Assembly (NCBI GenBank): GCA_029641185.1
Contig: JAPWGK010000024.1
Location: forward strand, 310,001-374,000
Length of the DNA: 64,000 bases
Origin: Pseudofabraea citricarpa
Lineage: Eukaryota > Ascomycota > Leotiomycetes > Helotiales > Dermateaceae
Reading direction: 5' to 3'
Shown: positions 11,011 to 21,431 of the stretch, piece by piece
Layout of the letters: each line of letters opens with the position of its first letter
Position numbering within the stretch: the stretch's first letter is position 1
Translations under genes and position numbers: made by a program
Notes under the pieces: model-generated
The model's input: the letters and a program-made list of their open reading frames with translations, nothing else
What the model was told of the DNA's origin: nothing
Databases searched by the model: none

Positions 11011-14000
11011 TCAATTCTTAGAGTGAGTATTTGGCGGAAGTGGAAATATCTATCGATGATGTGGGTGATGCGCTTTCTTTCTATGCTTTCCTGCCAGGGG
11101 AGTGAGTCGTCAAGGACTTATCGCTCATCTTGCATCACAAATTGTACACTCCTTCATCACTCTAAATCATGTTGGCGTGCACTGGCCACTTCCCGGAGCT
11201 ATCTCTCGCTTCGAGATGAAATATTTTGAACATGGTTACAGGCTTCGCTATCGTTGTTCTTACCATTCTCAGCCACAGTCTGGCGTGAATCTGGATTATT
11301 CGTACCCAGTCAATGATGAGGTGAACCGTTGCTACTCTGTTTCGAGTACCTTTGGCCGAGTAGGTCATAATATCCCGCTTTCTTATGCTAGGCTACGCCA
11401 CAAACCGGTCATCAGCATGCGATGCAGGAAGAAGGAAGACGGAAGAGAAGACATGCTCTCGTTTCTGACAGATGTGGCATTTTTGAGGGCCTCGCGACAT
11501 CACCAACTCGCTATAGAATCTGGCGAGGTTCCATTCTAAGCGGAAAGATGCCATAAAAATTAGGAAACGCATGAGTCATTTTGAATCGATGCGTAAGGAA
11601 GGGCATTCTATATGGCCGCTCGGTTTACCACAGGGCTTGTGTCTCGCAGGGTAGGCTTATCAGGAGATTCATGTCGAAGAAGTTCGCTTCACCGTTTATT
11701 TTCTACCCAACGACTCATACAATCAACAAGGTTCTCCATCGAAGGTGTAATCAGGGGAGGGAAGGGAAGGGAGATACATACAATATTATCAAACGAAAGC
11801 TTCAACTTTTGAATGATGTCTGATGCAGCTTGTTGAAGTACTCTAACAGGTAAATTTATGCCTGGATAAGTCTTTAATAGTTGGATAACTTCCAAAATAT
11901 TCTGTGACCCAGTACGTCCAGATCCCTTGCAATGCAGGACGGAACCCAAAGGATTCATTCCTATGTCAACGGTGCCTGTGATATAAACCTCTGGTACGAG
12001 TGAGCTCCGGCATGACATGGCTCTTCCTCGACATGGCGCGGAAAATAAGCACGGCTGTTCAGTATGGTGCTCGTGGCAAGCTATCAGGTAAGGTGTATGT
12101 ATGTATGGAACAGTTTCGCCATGCTAGGACGCTGAAATAAAAGTGGCAATGGTGCACCAAATCAAAAGCCGAGAAGCAGCCAGTCTGGCACGACCTCTAT
12201 CCACGTTGGTAGTGGTGGTGCTTCGTCCCCCACTATGACAACAAATAGTGCAATAGGGAACGCCCACCAAAATCCCTCCCATCAGTCACACTTCGTACAG
12301 TACGGGATTTGCTTGCAACTGGGTTCAGCGACATAGAGCAGGTTGGTTTGTTAGACTGTATAGGATAGTTGTAAAGAATCATTTTGACTGTTGATCTCAC
12401 TGTGTCCTTTCTAAACAGCTGATTTTCATCGTTTTATTCATATAACTCGTGCGTGACTGTGGTTCCGAATTCTCGCAAGTAGCTGCTTTTAATCTCCGTG
12501 AGTAGGAAAAGAAAAGTTTGTCGCCGTCGTTCACAAACGCGCTCAACAATTATCGTCTCGTAAACGCTGGCCGGATTTGTAAATTTCGTAGTCCTCATTT
12601 TGCAAGCTCCATGCCGCATGTTGGTGCCGACGAGAACAGCTTGTGGTAGAGGTCTCCAGCCTGGCTTCCACTGTCGTAGGATGTCCTAGTTGTCCTGCGT
12701 CTCAGACGGCAAGATAGCTGATGCTGCTGAGGCCTAGGTTAAGATGATTGCCCAATACTCCAAAAACTGCTATCTTCGACACAGGCGAAGAAGAAGTTCC
12801 CATGTGCCAATGATGTGATTGAGTAGTCGACTTGGGGGATACTCTTGGGTGTTCAGATCACGCAATCTCCTTAAAATGGGTCCATTTGACCTCAGACATA
12901 AAAATTAGACATCGCGTACGAGCAAGTAGGAAGAGTTGGAAAGGAATAGCCTGGCGGCAAAAGCTGGTAGGCTGGCAGACCAGCGATGGGCAGAAATGTG
13001 TCTTTCAGTGGTTCCAAACATCTCTTCATGGTGTGCACATCTCAAAAATGTCCGACTGATCATAGGGTAAAGGTCTGCGACTTCATGTTGCTTCAGTCTG
13101 GAGATACCTCGGTGAATAACCGCAATGTATTCTTCACCGATGTGCAGAAGCCAGAATCGCCGAGACTGCTTAGCTTGACCGTGTTAGCTTGTTAGAGTCT
13201 CGACTTGGAAAATCGCAGTTTGGTGCTAGGAAGTAAGTTGGTATGAGATGAAATTGTAGCCACAACTGTCTGATTAATGTCAGGTGTCTTCGTTGTTTCA
13301 TCTGGATGGCTATTTCACCTAAAGTCAGTTGGGATGAACATGCACCACACACAGGCCAATTCAAAACTCACCAGTCTCTATACCTCAGCAACGAAATACC
13401 CAACCTCATTGTATGAGACCTACTGTCTTTCGTCTTCACTTTCGGGCAGATTTCTGTGAGGTTTCTTGGTTCATCTGCTATGTAGCGAAAGTCAGGTGGT
13501 TAGTTACCAGCAGCAAAAGTGGGAATGGCGTAAACAGCTTACTTGGTATTAGTTGGGATGTCGAATGAAATTTTCGTGTGGACTGACGGAACGACGAAGC
13601 AGGTTTTTGTCTTCGACACGCTACGTCTCCAGGCAAACGCGAGAAAACCCAGCGAGATCTTAGAAGAGAAACATGCCGTTAAATCGTGAATTGGCAATGA
13701 CGCTTAGGCGTCTGACATCTTGAGGGAGCGATGTTGTTGCCACATTGGTGGTCTGAAAGTGACGGAGGTTCTCGAGCTTTGAATACCAGGATACTCCTAA
13801 ATGCCAAAGTTCTGTCTTATGGGCACCTGGCCATGGTAGGATTATATCTGACTTCTGTTCGATGGGCCTCAAACCGTGATTCGGCTCGCTTGCAACGAGC
13901 CTCAACGTGCCTGGCCATTTGCGCTGGTTGTGAAGAGCCAACACGTGCAATCTGTCCCAGTCAAAGTCAGTCAACGAAAACACCATCTCTTCCAAGTGAA

Positions 14001-15413
14001 CAAGTAAAAAAGTGAAAACCGAAAGGAGGAAAGGAGGAAAAAAGGGAAGAAGAAAAGGAGAAGAGAGAAAAATGCAACCTACAAAGATTGAAGTACCCGC
14101 ACGTAGGATTGCATCCTCTTCATGGCTTCGCAAATCTTGAATCTTGAGACAGTGCCAGAGCAAAGCACTCCAACGGTTAAGCGGCATACCAATCAATTTT
14201 TCGAAGCCAAGCAACCTAGTATAAAAAGGATCCGCAGTATCTGGTCAGGACATCAGTCAGCCAGGAAGCCGTCAAGCCATCAAGGGGTGGACAAAACTTA
14301 CAAATCGATGAGGACGCAGCCCTACATCTACCATTATATCAATGCCCTCAAGTGAAAACAAATACCCAGACACAGACAAGACAAAGCCCTGCATCGATTG
14401 CATCAACACTGCTATCAAATCGATGTCAGGTGTTCTCCGTCCAGGAAACAGCAGCCAGAGAGGACGAAGCCCTTCTTCGGATCCACTCGAATAGCAGATA
14501 CTTCGAGAAACACACAGGACACAGCACACAGGCAGAAATGCTGTCGCTCCCCCAATGCGCAGGTCTTTTGCCATTCATCCCAAAGTCGAATGGGCGTGCA
14601 AATGAAAGGGATAGACGAGTGCGTGAATGCAGCTTGGTGCAGAGAGTGACAATTCACTCTCGACCCTCTTTGCCTTCTTTGCCCTGCCTACCTGTTGATA
14701 GAGAGGTATGGGATAGGGCAATACGATAGATAAGATAAGTACGTCAGGGAGACGTCGAAGACTGGTTTAGGAGAGATGTCAAAGACTGGTTCAGGTAAGA
14801 AGTTATAATGGTATACGTGTGGCAACGACTGACTGACGATGGACGAGTAAGAAGTGATAACTGCGGAGGCCTGAGGGACGGAGGGGATATGAAGAAAAGG
14901 GGAGAGAATGATCTTCGTGGTTTGAGCAATAACCTCGATAACGAGAGCAGAGTAAAGCGAAGAAAGGGGGGAGAGTGACCAGTCCTTGGGGAAGTGAAGT
15001 GAAGGACGGCGAGGGATGGAGAAGGAAGAACAGAAAAGTAGAGGCGAGAGGAGGGTGATATATACCCGTGAGGTGAGCTCTACACCGTCATGGAAAGTTG
15101 GAAACCTGAGCATATGCCGCAGCTTGGAGCTCTGCTGCGTTGGAGACCCGAGAGTGCATGGGAAATGAGGAGACACATGATTTGTTTGCATGTCCAAATT
15201 GGAAAGAGGGGAAGTTCAAACAGCGAATTTCTGGAGATCCAGATAGCTGCATGATTCAATATAAAAAGCGGGAAAGAGGGGGAGGATCTCGGTGTAGTAT
15301 ATGCAATATGATCAAGAGCTCGTCATAAATCGTCCCAAAAAAATCCGAACAAGCAAACGCGCCCTCGCTTACAACACCGAAGCAAAATCCAAAATTTCAA
15401 AAGATCCCCCTAC
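11011..15413. other. Gene-poor region
   Basis: Open but unrecognised frames include 11102-11539 (plus, 145 codons, GTG start) and 11689-12018 (minus), the latter with a GTATGT donor-like site after KLSFDNI. Another is 13660-14214 (minus), which contains a pyrimidine-rich intron-like segment. None has a domain, and neighbouring frames contradict each other. A short imperfect tandem repeat (GACGTCGAAGACTGGTTTAGG-like, two copies) lies at 14750-14797. I see no tRNA or intact transposon. Confidence 0.4.
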
Positions 15414-16934
15414 CTAGTAAGGATAGGCATGAACCTCCTCCTCTTTCTCGAGATCCAAGCCTGCTTCAATCTGCTCCTTGTGTTTCTGGTCGAGATACTC
15501 CAACAGGACCTCCTCGTATCGGTCCTTGCCCTTGTAACGGGAAACATCATCTCCCCAACTGCGAACGGCACTCGCTAAGCGGCCAGGCACGTACGGCTCC
15601 TCGCAGATTTCGGTGATGGGGTGGAAATAGGTGCGGATGGTGAAAACCACACCACCAGATCGAGGCAGGCGACGAAGAGACTGCCTCTCGGATCGGAAGT
15701 AGTGGTGTTTGATAGCCTTGTTCTTCTCGGCGGTGAACCATCCAACAGTGCCTTCAGCCCCGTCTTCATCCCCGATACTGCTGGACCATGCGAGTTCGTC
15801 ATCAACTTGGATGAAGTAGTTGTTCTGAAGTGCTGTTAGTTCATGTTGGAACCCGTGACACCAAATATCACTCGTGGATATGTGCACATCCGACGGGGGA
15901 CGGGGTGACAGGGAAAAAAAACTTACGCGTTGTACAGGCCCGTTTGGTTGAACTCGGCGGAAGAAATTCGTCATTCCTTTCTCCAACTTCTCCTTGTAGC
16001 CTGGTACATTTCCGCTGTAATGGATTTCACTCAGAGGCATGCCCAGTTTATCCTCAAGTTTCCAGAATCCTACTAGGCAAATTGCCCCTGCAAGAAGATA
16101 GTATTGCCCATCTTCCTTTTCGAACATGATTGCCAAGTCGTCCTGCGTCAAGCGTGCTGACATCTGCATTGGATCTTCTGCCAGCGGCCGCTCTACGATA
16201 TTAAATGACTCTTTCGTGACAAGATTGTCGATACCGACCGCCGTTCTCTTGTACAGAGTGGGGTAACGTTCCGGGAGATAACCACAGAGCTCCTCGAGCA
16301 GCTCAACAGCACCATCAAACGCTGAAGGGTCGGTGTAGCAGCACTTGCTTCCTCGTTCAGCCATGCGCTTCGCCTTGTCGTCATGGTATTTCAAGTAATG
16401 ATTGTCGAGTTCTAAGAATTGAGTTAGCAAAATAGATGCCGGGGAATTTGCTTGGCTTCCATACCTATCCACTCATTCCAATCCATATTCCGCAATCCCA
16501 TGGTGATGTGATATGGTCCATGTCTGAAAGGGCGGTATGCGTTTGGTTTTGTGGTGTGAACATCCCAGTTTGGATATGGAGTTGCAGTCGGCCGTTTGAA
16601 ATCTACTGGAGTCCATACTAAGAATTACATCAGCTATGTTTGAAGCATGCGATCGATCCTACCAACCTCCCGGCTCTCTCGGTGGTGCTTTGAAGCTTCT
16701 CGCTGCTGGCTTTTCAAGATCCGGGGTTGCTGGTCGACTCAGGACTGGCTTCTTGAGCATCTGTGTCGCGCGAAGCAGCAGCCATATCGTCAGACACGAC
16801 AGAGCGGCTCCATATATGAAAGGTTTTGGGTTGCTAGAGGCTCTCTGCAGGACGATTTCGGATTGTGTATTGGCTTGCTGGACAAAGTCCTGGGCCATCT
16901 CTCGGCACCTCCTCTCAATTTGCTTGATATCCAT
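15414..16934 (-). CDS. DUF3445 family, haem-dependent oxidative N-demethylase-like protein
   Basis: Four exons (16667-16934, 16465-16617, 15927-16411, 15414-15824) join in phase to give 438 residues. The first donor is GTTGGT and the others GTATGG and GTAAGT. Introns end in TTCTTAG, TTCTTAG and TTCAG. Residues 1-36 are charged, and a hydrophobic helix at about 37-56 (FIYGAALSCLTIWLLLR) should anchor the protein. After a Pro-rich linker comes WTPVDFKRP, then PYPNWDVHTTKP, FRHGPYHITMGLR and MDWNEWIELDNHYLKYH. This is the conserved start of the fungal DUF3445/HODM family. Bacterial relatives are haem-binding oxygenase subunits acting on amines; the fungal substrate is unknown. The acidic tail (DLEKEEEVHAYPY) is ordinary for the family. 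Exon joins rest on homology memory and phase. Confidence 0.85.
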
Positions 16935-17932
16935 GATTTCTGCGACGTCTGAATTATGTAGAGAAGTGAAGCTGTCGTACAGAAACTCTTGACGGGATCA
17001 ACTCTGAATATATCGACTTCTTTTGAAGCAGTAGAAGTTGAACATCAGACCATGGTCATCATCCACTGAACGATAAGGGAAAGCCATAGATGTGAGCTGC
17101 CCCGCCATCGGTGGGCTGGGATAGATGTTCTCGACGTCCTGTCGCGGCTTATCGTAGATGAGGGGAGGGAAAAGATGCCCTGTTCGGGTTAAGAGTGACA
17201 TTGATAACAGCCGAAGTTTATCATGACGACGCCGGCCCAGTTGGCGAAGCTTGAATTCCGGCGTAGAAGCACCGCTTTTGGTATGATGCTCAAGGCCTAG
17301 GTGGTTAAATATGCCTGGCCTCTCCCCGTCCTCGCGATTCAAATGCTTTGGGGAAGTGAAGTGAGAATGTCCCGATCGAGGAGGTTGAATGAGAGGAACT
17401 GGCCAATCAGATCATGCTTAACCATTGCGATAATCATTCGCTCCCCAGTCTCCCTTCGAACACTTGCTCGGGGTTTTCATAGATTGTGAGTTATGGCTCT
17501 CACATAACTATCCTCTCTTGTTCAGACCTCTTGCGACTATCTCCAGAATGACCCGCATTGAGTGTGTGGGATACAAAGTCGTACGAACCTGCGACAAGCC
17601 AGCTGGCTATCGATATCGACAGGGACAAAAGGAATGGTATTCACGTAACACTTGTCGTAAGCACCCAGTTTGATAGATAGAGTGCCGATGATATATGGCG
17701 TATCTCTTGTTGTGTGACCCTTTCTTCATACGATGAATCTAGGGATGGCAGACCGGAAGCTGCCCGAGAGCACTTGCTACTCGGGTTCCTGAACTTGGCA
17801 GTGCTGATTGTGATACCTCCTTGATCGAGTAGAATATAATAGTGTACCGAGAAAGACGAATCCTATGCATGAAGCACTTGTTATGATACTGCTCAAAGGT
17901 AGAGCAGTTTTGTGTGCTGAGTTCAAAGGCTT
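16935..17932. other. Intergenic region
   Basis: This is the upstream region of the DUF3445 gene and the far side of SNU23. A minus frame at 16998-17342 and a 41-codon plus frame at 17548-17673 (containing CDKPAGYRYRQGQKEWYS) are open, but neither is supported by a family. Confidence 0.4.
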
Positions 17933-18365
17933 GACAAGATTTAAAATTACGTCTTTACAGCTCCACGTCACATGATCGGGTCAGAGCAGATGTACTTTTG
18001 CACAGTAGATATACGAAAGCTTTCGTACTTTGTACAGTACTCATTATATTATATTCCATTTTAAGAACTGATATGCACTCATATATCACAAGATTGAAAA
18101 TATTACGTCTTATTAGCTAAGCATAATATAATTAGGTCAAAGCAGATATACGAAAGCTTTCGTACTATGCACAGTACTTATTATAGGTATTGTATTCTCT
18201 TTCGAGGATTAATATACTCCCATCTGTCACAAGATGTACGATTGCGTCTTAATAGCCAAGCATAATATAATTAGGTCAAAGTAGATATACGAAAGCTTTC
18301 GTACATTGTACAGTACTCATTACCATGGATTCTCTTTCGAGGACTGATATACACCCATCTATGCC
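17933..18365. repeat. Three ~138-bp repeats, each with a perfect 16-bp palindrome
   Basis: The palindrome TACGAAAGCTTTCGTA occurs exactly at 18012-18027, 18149-18164 and 18288-18303 (spacing 137 and 139 bp). It is followed each time by a GTACAGTACT- or GCACAGTACT-like string. It is preceded by GATA, and in copies 2 and 3 by AAGCATAATATAATTAGGTCAAAG split over two short blocks. The segment ATATACxCCCATCT, then CACAAGAT and ACGTCTTA-like words, completes the unit. The first copy is more diverged. There is no open frame. The array ends about 70 bp beyond the stop codon of SNU23, i.e. in or near its 3' flank. Confidence 0.9.
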
Positions 18366-18433
18366 TCGATACAATTTCTTAGTATGTGAAACTCCCAACG
18401 CCTTCGCTAATGCAATGCCCATGTGTTCAACCT

Positions 18434-19141
18434 TTACTTTTTCGAAGAGCCGAAGCCTTTCATGCCCATCATAGCGAGCATATCATCCTCGTCATGCTCG
18501 CCCTCAACCCTCACGTCCTCTCCATACTCCAACTTGACCTTAGTCTCCTGCTCCTTCTCCAACCTCTTCCTCTCGACCAAATCCCTCCTCTTCCTCCTCC
18601 TCTCCTCCCTCTCCCTCTCCTCCTCCTCCTTCCTAACCTCAAGCCTCTCCCCAAGCGTCTTAACATCCTTCTTGGTCTCCTCCTCGAGCCTCTCCCAGAT
18701 CCGCTGAATCCGCTCATGCACATCCAGCGCCGTCGCCCTCCTAACCTCGCCCGTCTGCCCGATGGCGCGGAGGTGCTGCATGCTATTCTCATGCTCGACC
18801 CACTGGAGGTTATCCTTGAACGTGAGGTCGCAGTCGGCGCAGTAGAAGCCCGCGCCCCTGCCTCTCTTGCCCGTCGCCGCCCCGGCCGGCATCAGCATGA
18901 CCTTGCCCACATTCTGGCTGACGTCGAGCCGCGATGCTCGCGCCTGCGTGAGCGTCTCCTCGCCCGTCAGCGGCGCGTAGTACTTCTTGCCTGCGAGCTT
19001 GGCCTCGTACCGCGCCTTGCCCTCCTCCTTCTCCTTCGCCTCGCGCTCCTTCGCGCGCTCTGCATACTCGGCCCGGTCGTACTTCTTGCGGAAATCCGTG
19101 TCCGACGCTGTGCTTTCGTATGCTCCCTTCTTGGACGCCAT
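18434..19141 (-). CDS. SNU23: SNU23, U4/U6.U5 tri-snRNP zinc-finger protein
   Basis: A single exon encodes 235 residues. It has an N-terminal DFRKKYDRAEYAERA region and ends with a long charged helix (about 150-210) rich in Glu, Arg and Lys. Between them is one C2H2-type zinc finger with C101, C104, H117 and H123 (FYCADCDLTFKDNLQWVEH..). This order matches yeast Snu23 and human ZMAT2, which sit in the spliceosomal tri-snRNP and B complex next to Prp38 and the U6/5' splice site helix. The short C-terminal DDMLAMMGMKGFGSSKK motif is the usual family end. The start context is good and no intron is needed. The gene is more GC-rich than its flanks. Confidence 0.93.
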   Translation of the reverse strand: MASKKGAYESTASDTDFRKKYDRAEYAERAKEREAKEKEEGKARYEAKLAGKKYYAPLTGEETLTQARASRLDVSQNVGKVMLMPAGAATGKRGRGAGFYCADCDLTFKDNLQWVEHENSMQHLRAIGQTGEVRRATALDVHERIQRIWERLEEETKKDVKTLGERLEVRKEEEEREREERRRKRRDLVERKRLEKEQETKVKLEYGEDVRVEGEHDEDDMLAMMGMKGFGSSKK

Positions 19142-20168
19142 GGTTGGGTCTCGCCTGCTGATCTGCCAATCTCCTACTGCAGCTCTCGGGAAGAGCTTTC
19201 AGAACTGAAAATGCGTGCTGCTGGTTGTGGTGGTTCTGGATACGCTCGTGTTGTTGCAGCGGTATGGAGTCGTGATGTTGTTGTAGGTTGATGAGACCTC
19301 CCTCGCCTTCGGGACGCCAGAAATATTTGGGCAGATCATATGTTTGCTTTCCGAGCAAACACGAGGGGTCTAAAACCGGCCCGCGCACCAATCACCCCCA
19401 CATCCTTCTACCTCAAGACTTCAATTGACCTCATATAACTAGTACAAAGCACTCGGAGGCATCACATTTTGTAGTACTCGATCCCCCCGATCCAACGAGC
19501 GGATTATCGTCGTACAAGGCTTAGAAGTAATATTATAGTGGAGAAATTAAAGTGTGCAAAGAAAAGTCAGCTGAAAGCCTCAGAGGTAAGAAGGCTGTAC
19601 ACTTTATACCGGTATACATGTAGGGAGAGTAAGAGGCCAAGTAGAGGAGGATAGGCCTTTCAATTTTTACACATACAAGATCGATTGGTTTTATTTGTTC
19701 TACACGGATTGATTCTGAGGTTAAGAGATATAATGTATCTGATATACAACTCTTACTCCCAGTACGGTGTAAGTCGAAGAATAGTTACATGCGAGAATAT
19801 GTGACGAATCGCAGGGTATACGAATGTTCTTCGAAAAGAGATTACAAGAGAAAAGAGACGAGTAGATAAAGATATGTCAAACCCGTAGGGGTTAAAATAA
19901 ACAATTATTATACACCTTTGTTATCTCAAGATGTGAAGGTACGCAAGCTATATTTAAACAGAGTACAATAGACGTCCCTATTATTGATCGTCCACCAGGT
20001 CCATCCCCTTCCTATCCAGAGACACACAATTACACTACCCCCCAGTCCCAATCAATGCCCGCATATAAACACCATCGCTAAACGCAATCACCACCGTAAC
20101 CCATTATTACCCCAGAGCATAGCTCAAAGGACCACATGTCGTTTCCATTACTGTGTCGCGAGTCGTCA
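19142..20168. other. Intergenic region
   Basis: This is the promoter side of SNU23 and the 3' side of the next minus-strand gene. I see AT-rich, unremarkable sequence and no gene or RNA. Confidence 0.5.
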
Positions 20169-21431
20169 TCACTCCTCCTGCTGACCACGGGGAGGTGGAG
20201 GTGCATTCTTCCTCCTGGTCCAGAAGTTCCTGAAGCCCGCACTGCGTGGGGATTTCACCCTCTCTTCCGAAGCGTCGTAATCCTCATCTTCGTCGACATC
20301 CGTCAAATCTCCTTCGGTTGGAACGAATCGCTCCTCGTCTCCACACACGACCACGTACCAACCGACCTCCTCGTTCTTCTGTAGGTGGTCGCGTAATTTT
20401 TCGAACCAGTTGACCCGGCGGTTTTTGCGCCGCATCTCGCGAGCACTCAATTCCCCAGCACTACTTTCCCGTCGCATGTGCGTATCGAAAGTGGGAGTGC
20501 CAGGCGTTGTCGAATTTCCCTCCCTTGCTCTCGCTTCGTACCTAGCTTGCTCCTCGCCGATAGACACGCCGAGTTTGACTTCCACCATATAATCTGCAAC
20601 ATAAGCATACGGCTGGCTTCCCGATCGTAGATCTGTTGGGTCGAACTGTTCAAGCAGCTTAACCGAACTCCACTCATTGAATGCAGGCTTCTTCTTGACC
20701 TCTGGCCGACCTGGTCGGCTCTGGTCGGTACTGCCTGTGCTCGGTCTCTTGATCGATGTAGATGTACTGCGCCGCCGATGCATAATGCGTGGCGTACTGC
20801 TGTTGTTGATCGGTGTCGCAACAGCTGCATTTCCAAATCCACCCGCCGGTAAATCAGGCAGATCCGGAGGTCGTTCCGCTCTCCTCCTTCCCAACCCTCG
20901 CAGCGAACTCATAGATCTCGTTTTACTCTTCATCAGAGTCTTAAGTGCTGGGGATTTTGTTTTTGGCGTTGGTGTGGGCGTTGGTGTTGGGGTCTCGTTG
21001 CTGTCTGTGCTGCCATTGCTATTACTCTTGCTATGTTGTATCGGTGGTGTATGGCTCGGCTTGACGACTGGGTGCGGCTGAGTGGTTTCGATTTCTTTTC
21101 CTTTGCCCTTCTCCCCATCGTTCCCTCTGCACTCTACACTCGCGCCGCCGCTCAGAGTCGATGCAGAATTCGAGTTACTGGTCGGGCTCCTGACTGCTCC
21201 GCCATTGCGTAGAACCAGAGGGATCCCACCACCGGGGTTCCCATTGAGCGTGACGGGCGGCGCACTGGGTGGCAAGAAATCATATAAGGTGTAGAAGGAG
21301 TTGAGCAAGGTGATGCTCGTCGCGGGTGCTATGATCCATTCTGCGGCCGCATCGTCCAGGTTGTACAGCGCGATATGAATGCGAATGGCCGTGCGATGCC
21401 AGCGGAACCCATGCACGAGATATGTTGGCAT
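20169..21431 (-). CDS. Conserved fungal protein of unknown function (MPTYLVHGFRW type)
   Basis: A single exon encodes 420 residues. Two conserved blocks are visible. An N-terminal block (1-55) starts MPTYLVHGFRWHR and contains DDAAAEWIIAPAT. A C-terminal block (about 255-370) contains VKLLEQFDPTDL, QPYAYVADYMVEVKLGVS, NWFEKLRDHLQK and GWYVVVCGDEERF. The middle is low complexity: Ser/Asn-rich, a Thr-Pro run, then a basic Ser/Arg segment, so probably disordered. I remember this pair of blocks as common in Pezizomycotina proteins without a settled function. The end is acidic then basic and Pro-rich. No signal peptide or membrane segment. It has a 2.8 kb upstream interval, which suggests a regulated gene (inference). 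Confidence 0.8.
   Translation of the reverse strand: MPTYLVHGFRWHRTAIRIHIALYNLDDAAAEWIIAPATSITLLNSFYTLYDFLPPSAPPVTLNGNPGGGIPLVLRNGGAVRSPTSNSNSASTLSGGASVECRGNDGEKGKGKEIETTQPHPVVKPSHTPPIQHSKSNSNGSTDSNETPTPTPTPTPKTKSPALKTLMKSKTRSMSSLRGLGRRRAERPPDLPDLPAGGFGNAAVATPINNSSTPRIMHRRRSTSTSIKRPSTGSTDQSRPGRPEVKKKPAFNEWSSVKLLEQFDPTDLRSGSQPYAYVADYMVEVKLGVSIGEEQARYEARAREGNSTTPGTPTFDTHMRRESSAGELSAREMRRKNRRVNWFEKLRDHLQKNEEVGWYVVVCGDEERFVPTEGDLTDVDEDEDYDASEERVKSPRSAGFRNFWTRRKNAPPPPRGQQEE

Noticed and set aside
13660..14214. 184-codon minus frame
   Set aside because: Contains a pyrimidine-rich segment typical of an intron or random DNA, and no recognised motif.
17548..17673. 41-residue basic, Cys-containing peptide
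   Set aside because: No signal peptide, no homologue recalled and too short to judge.
18386..19291. 301-codon plus-strand frame over SNU23
   Set aside because: It is the antisense of SNU23 and consists of Leu/Pro-rich text caused by the charged coding strand.
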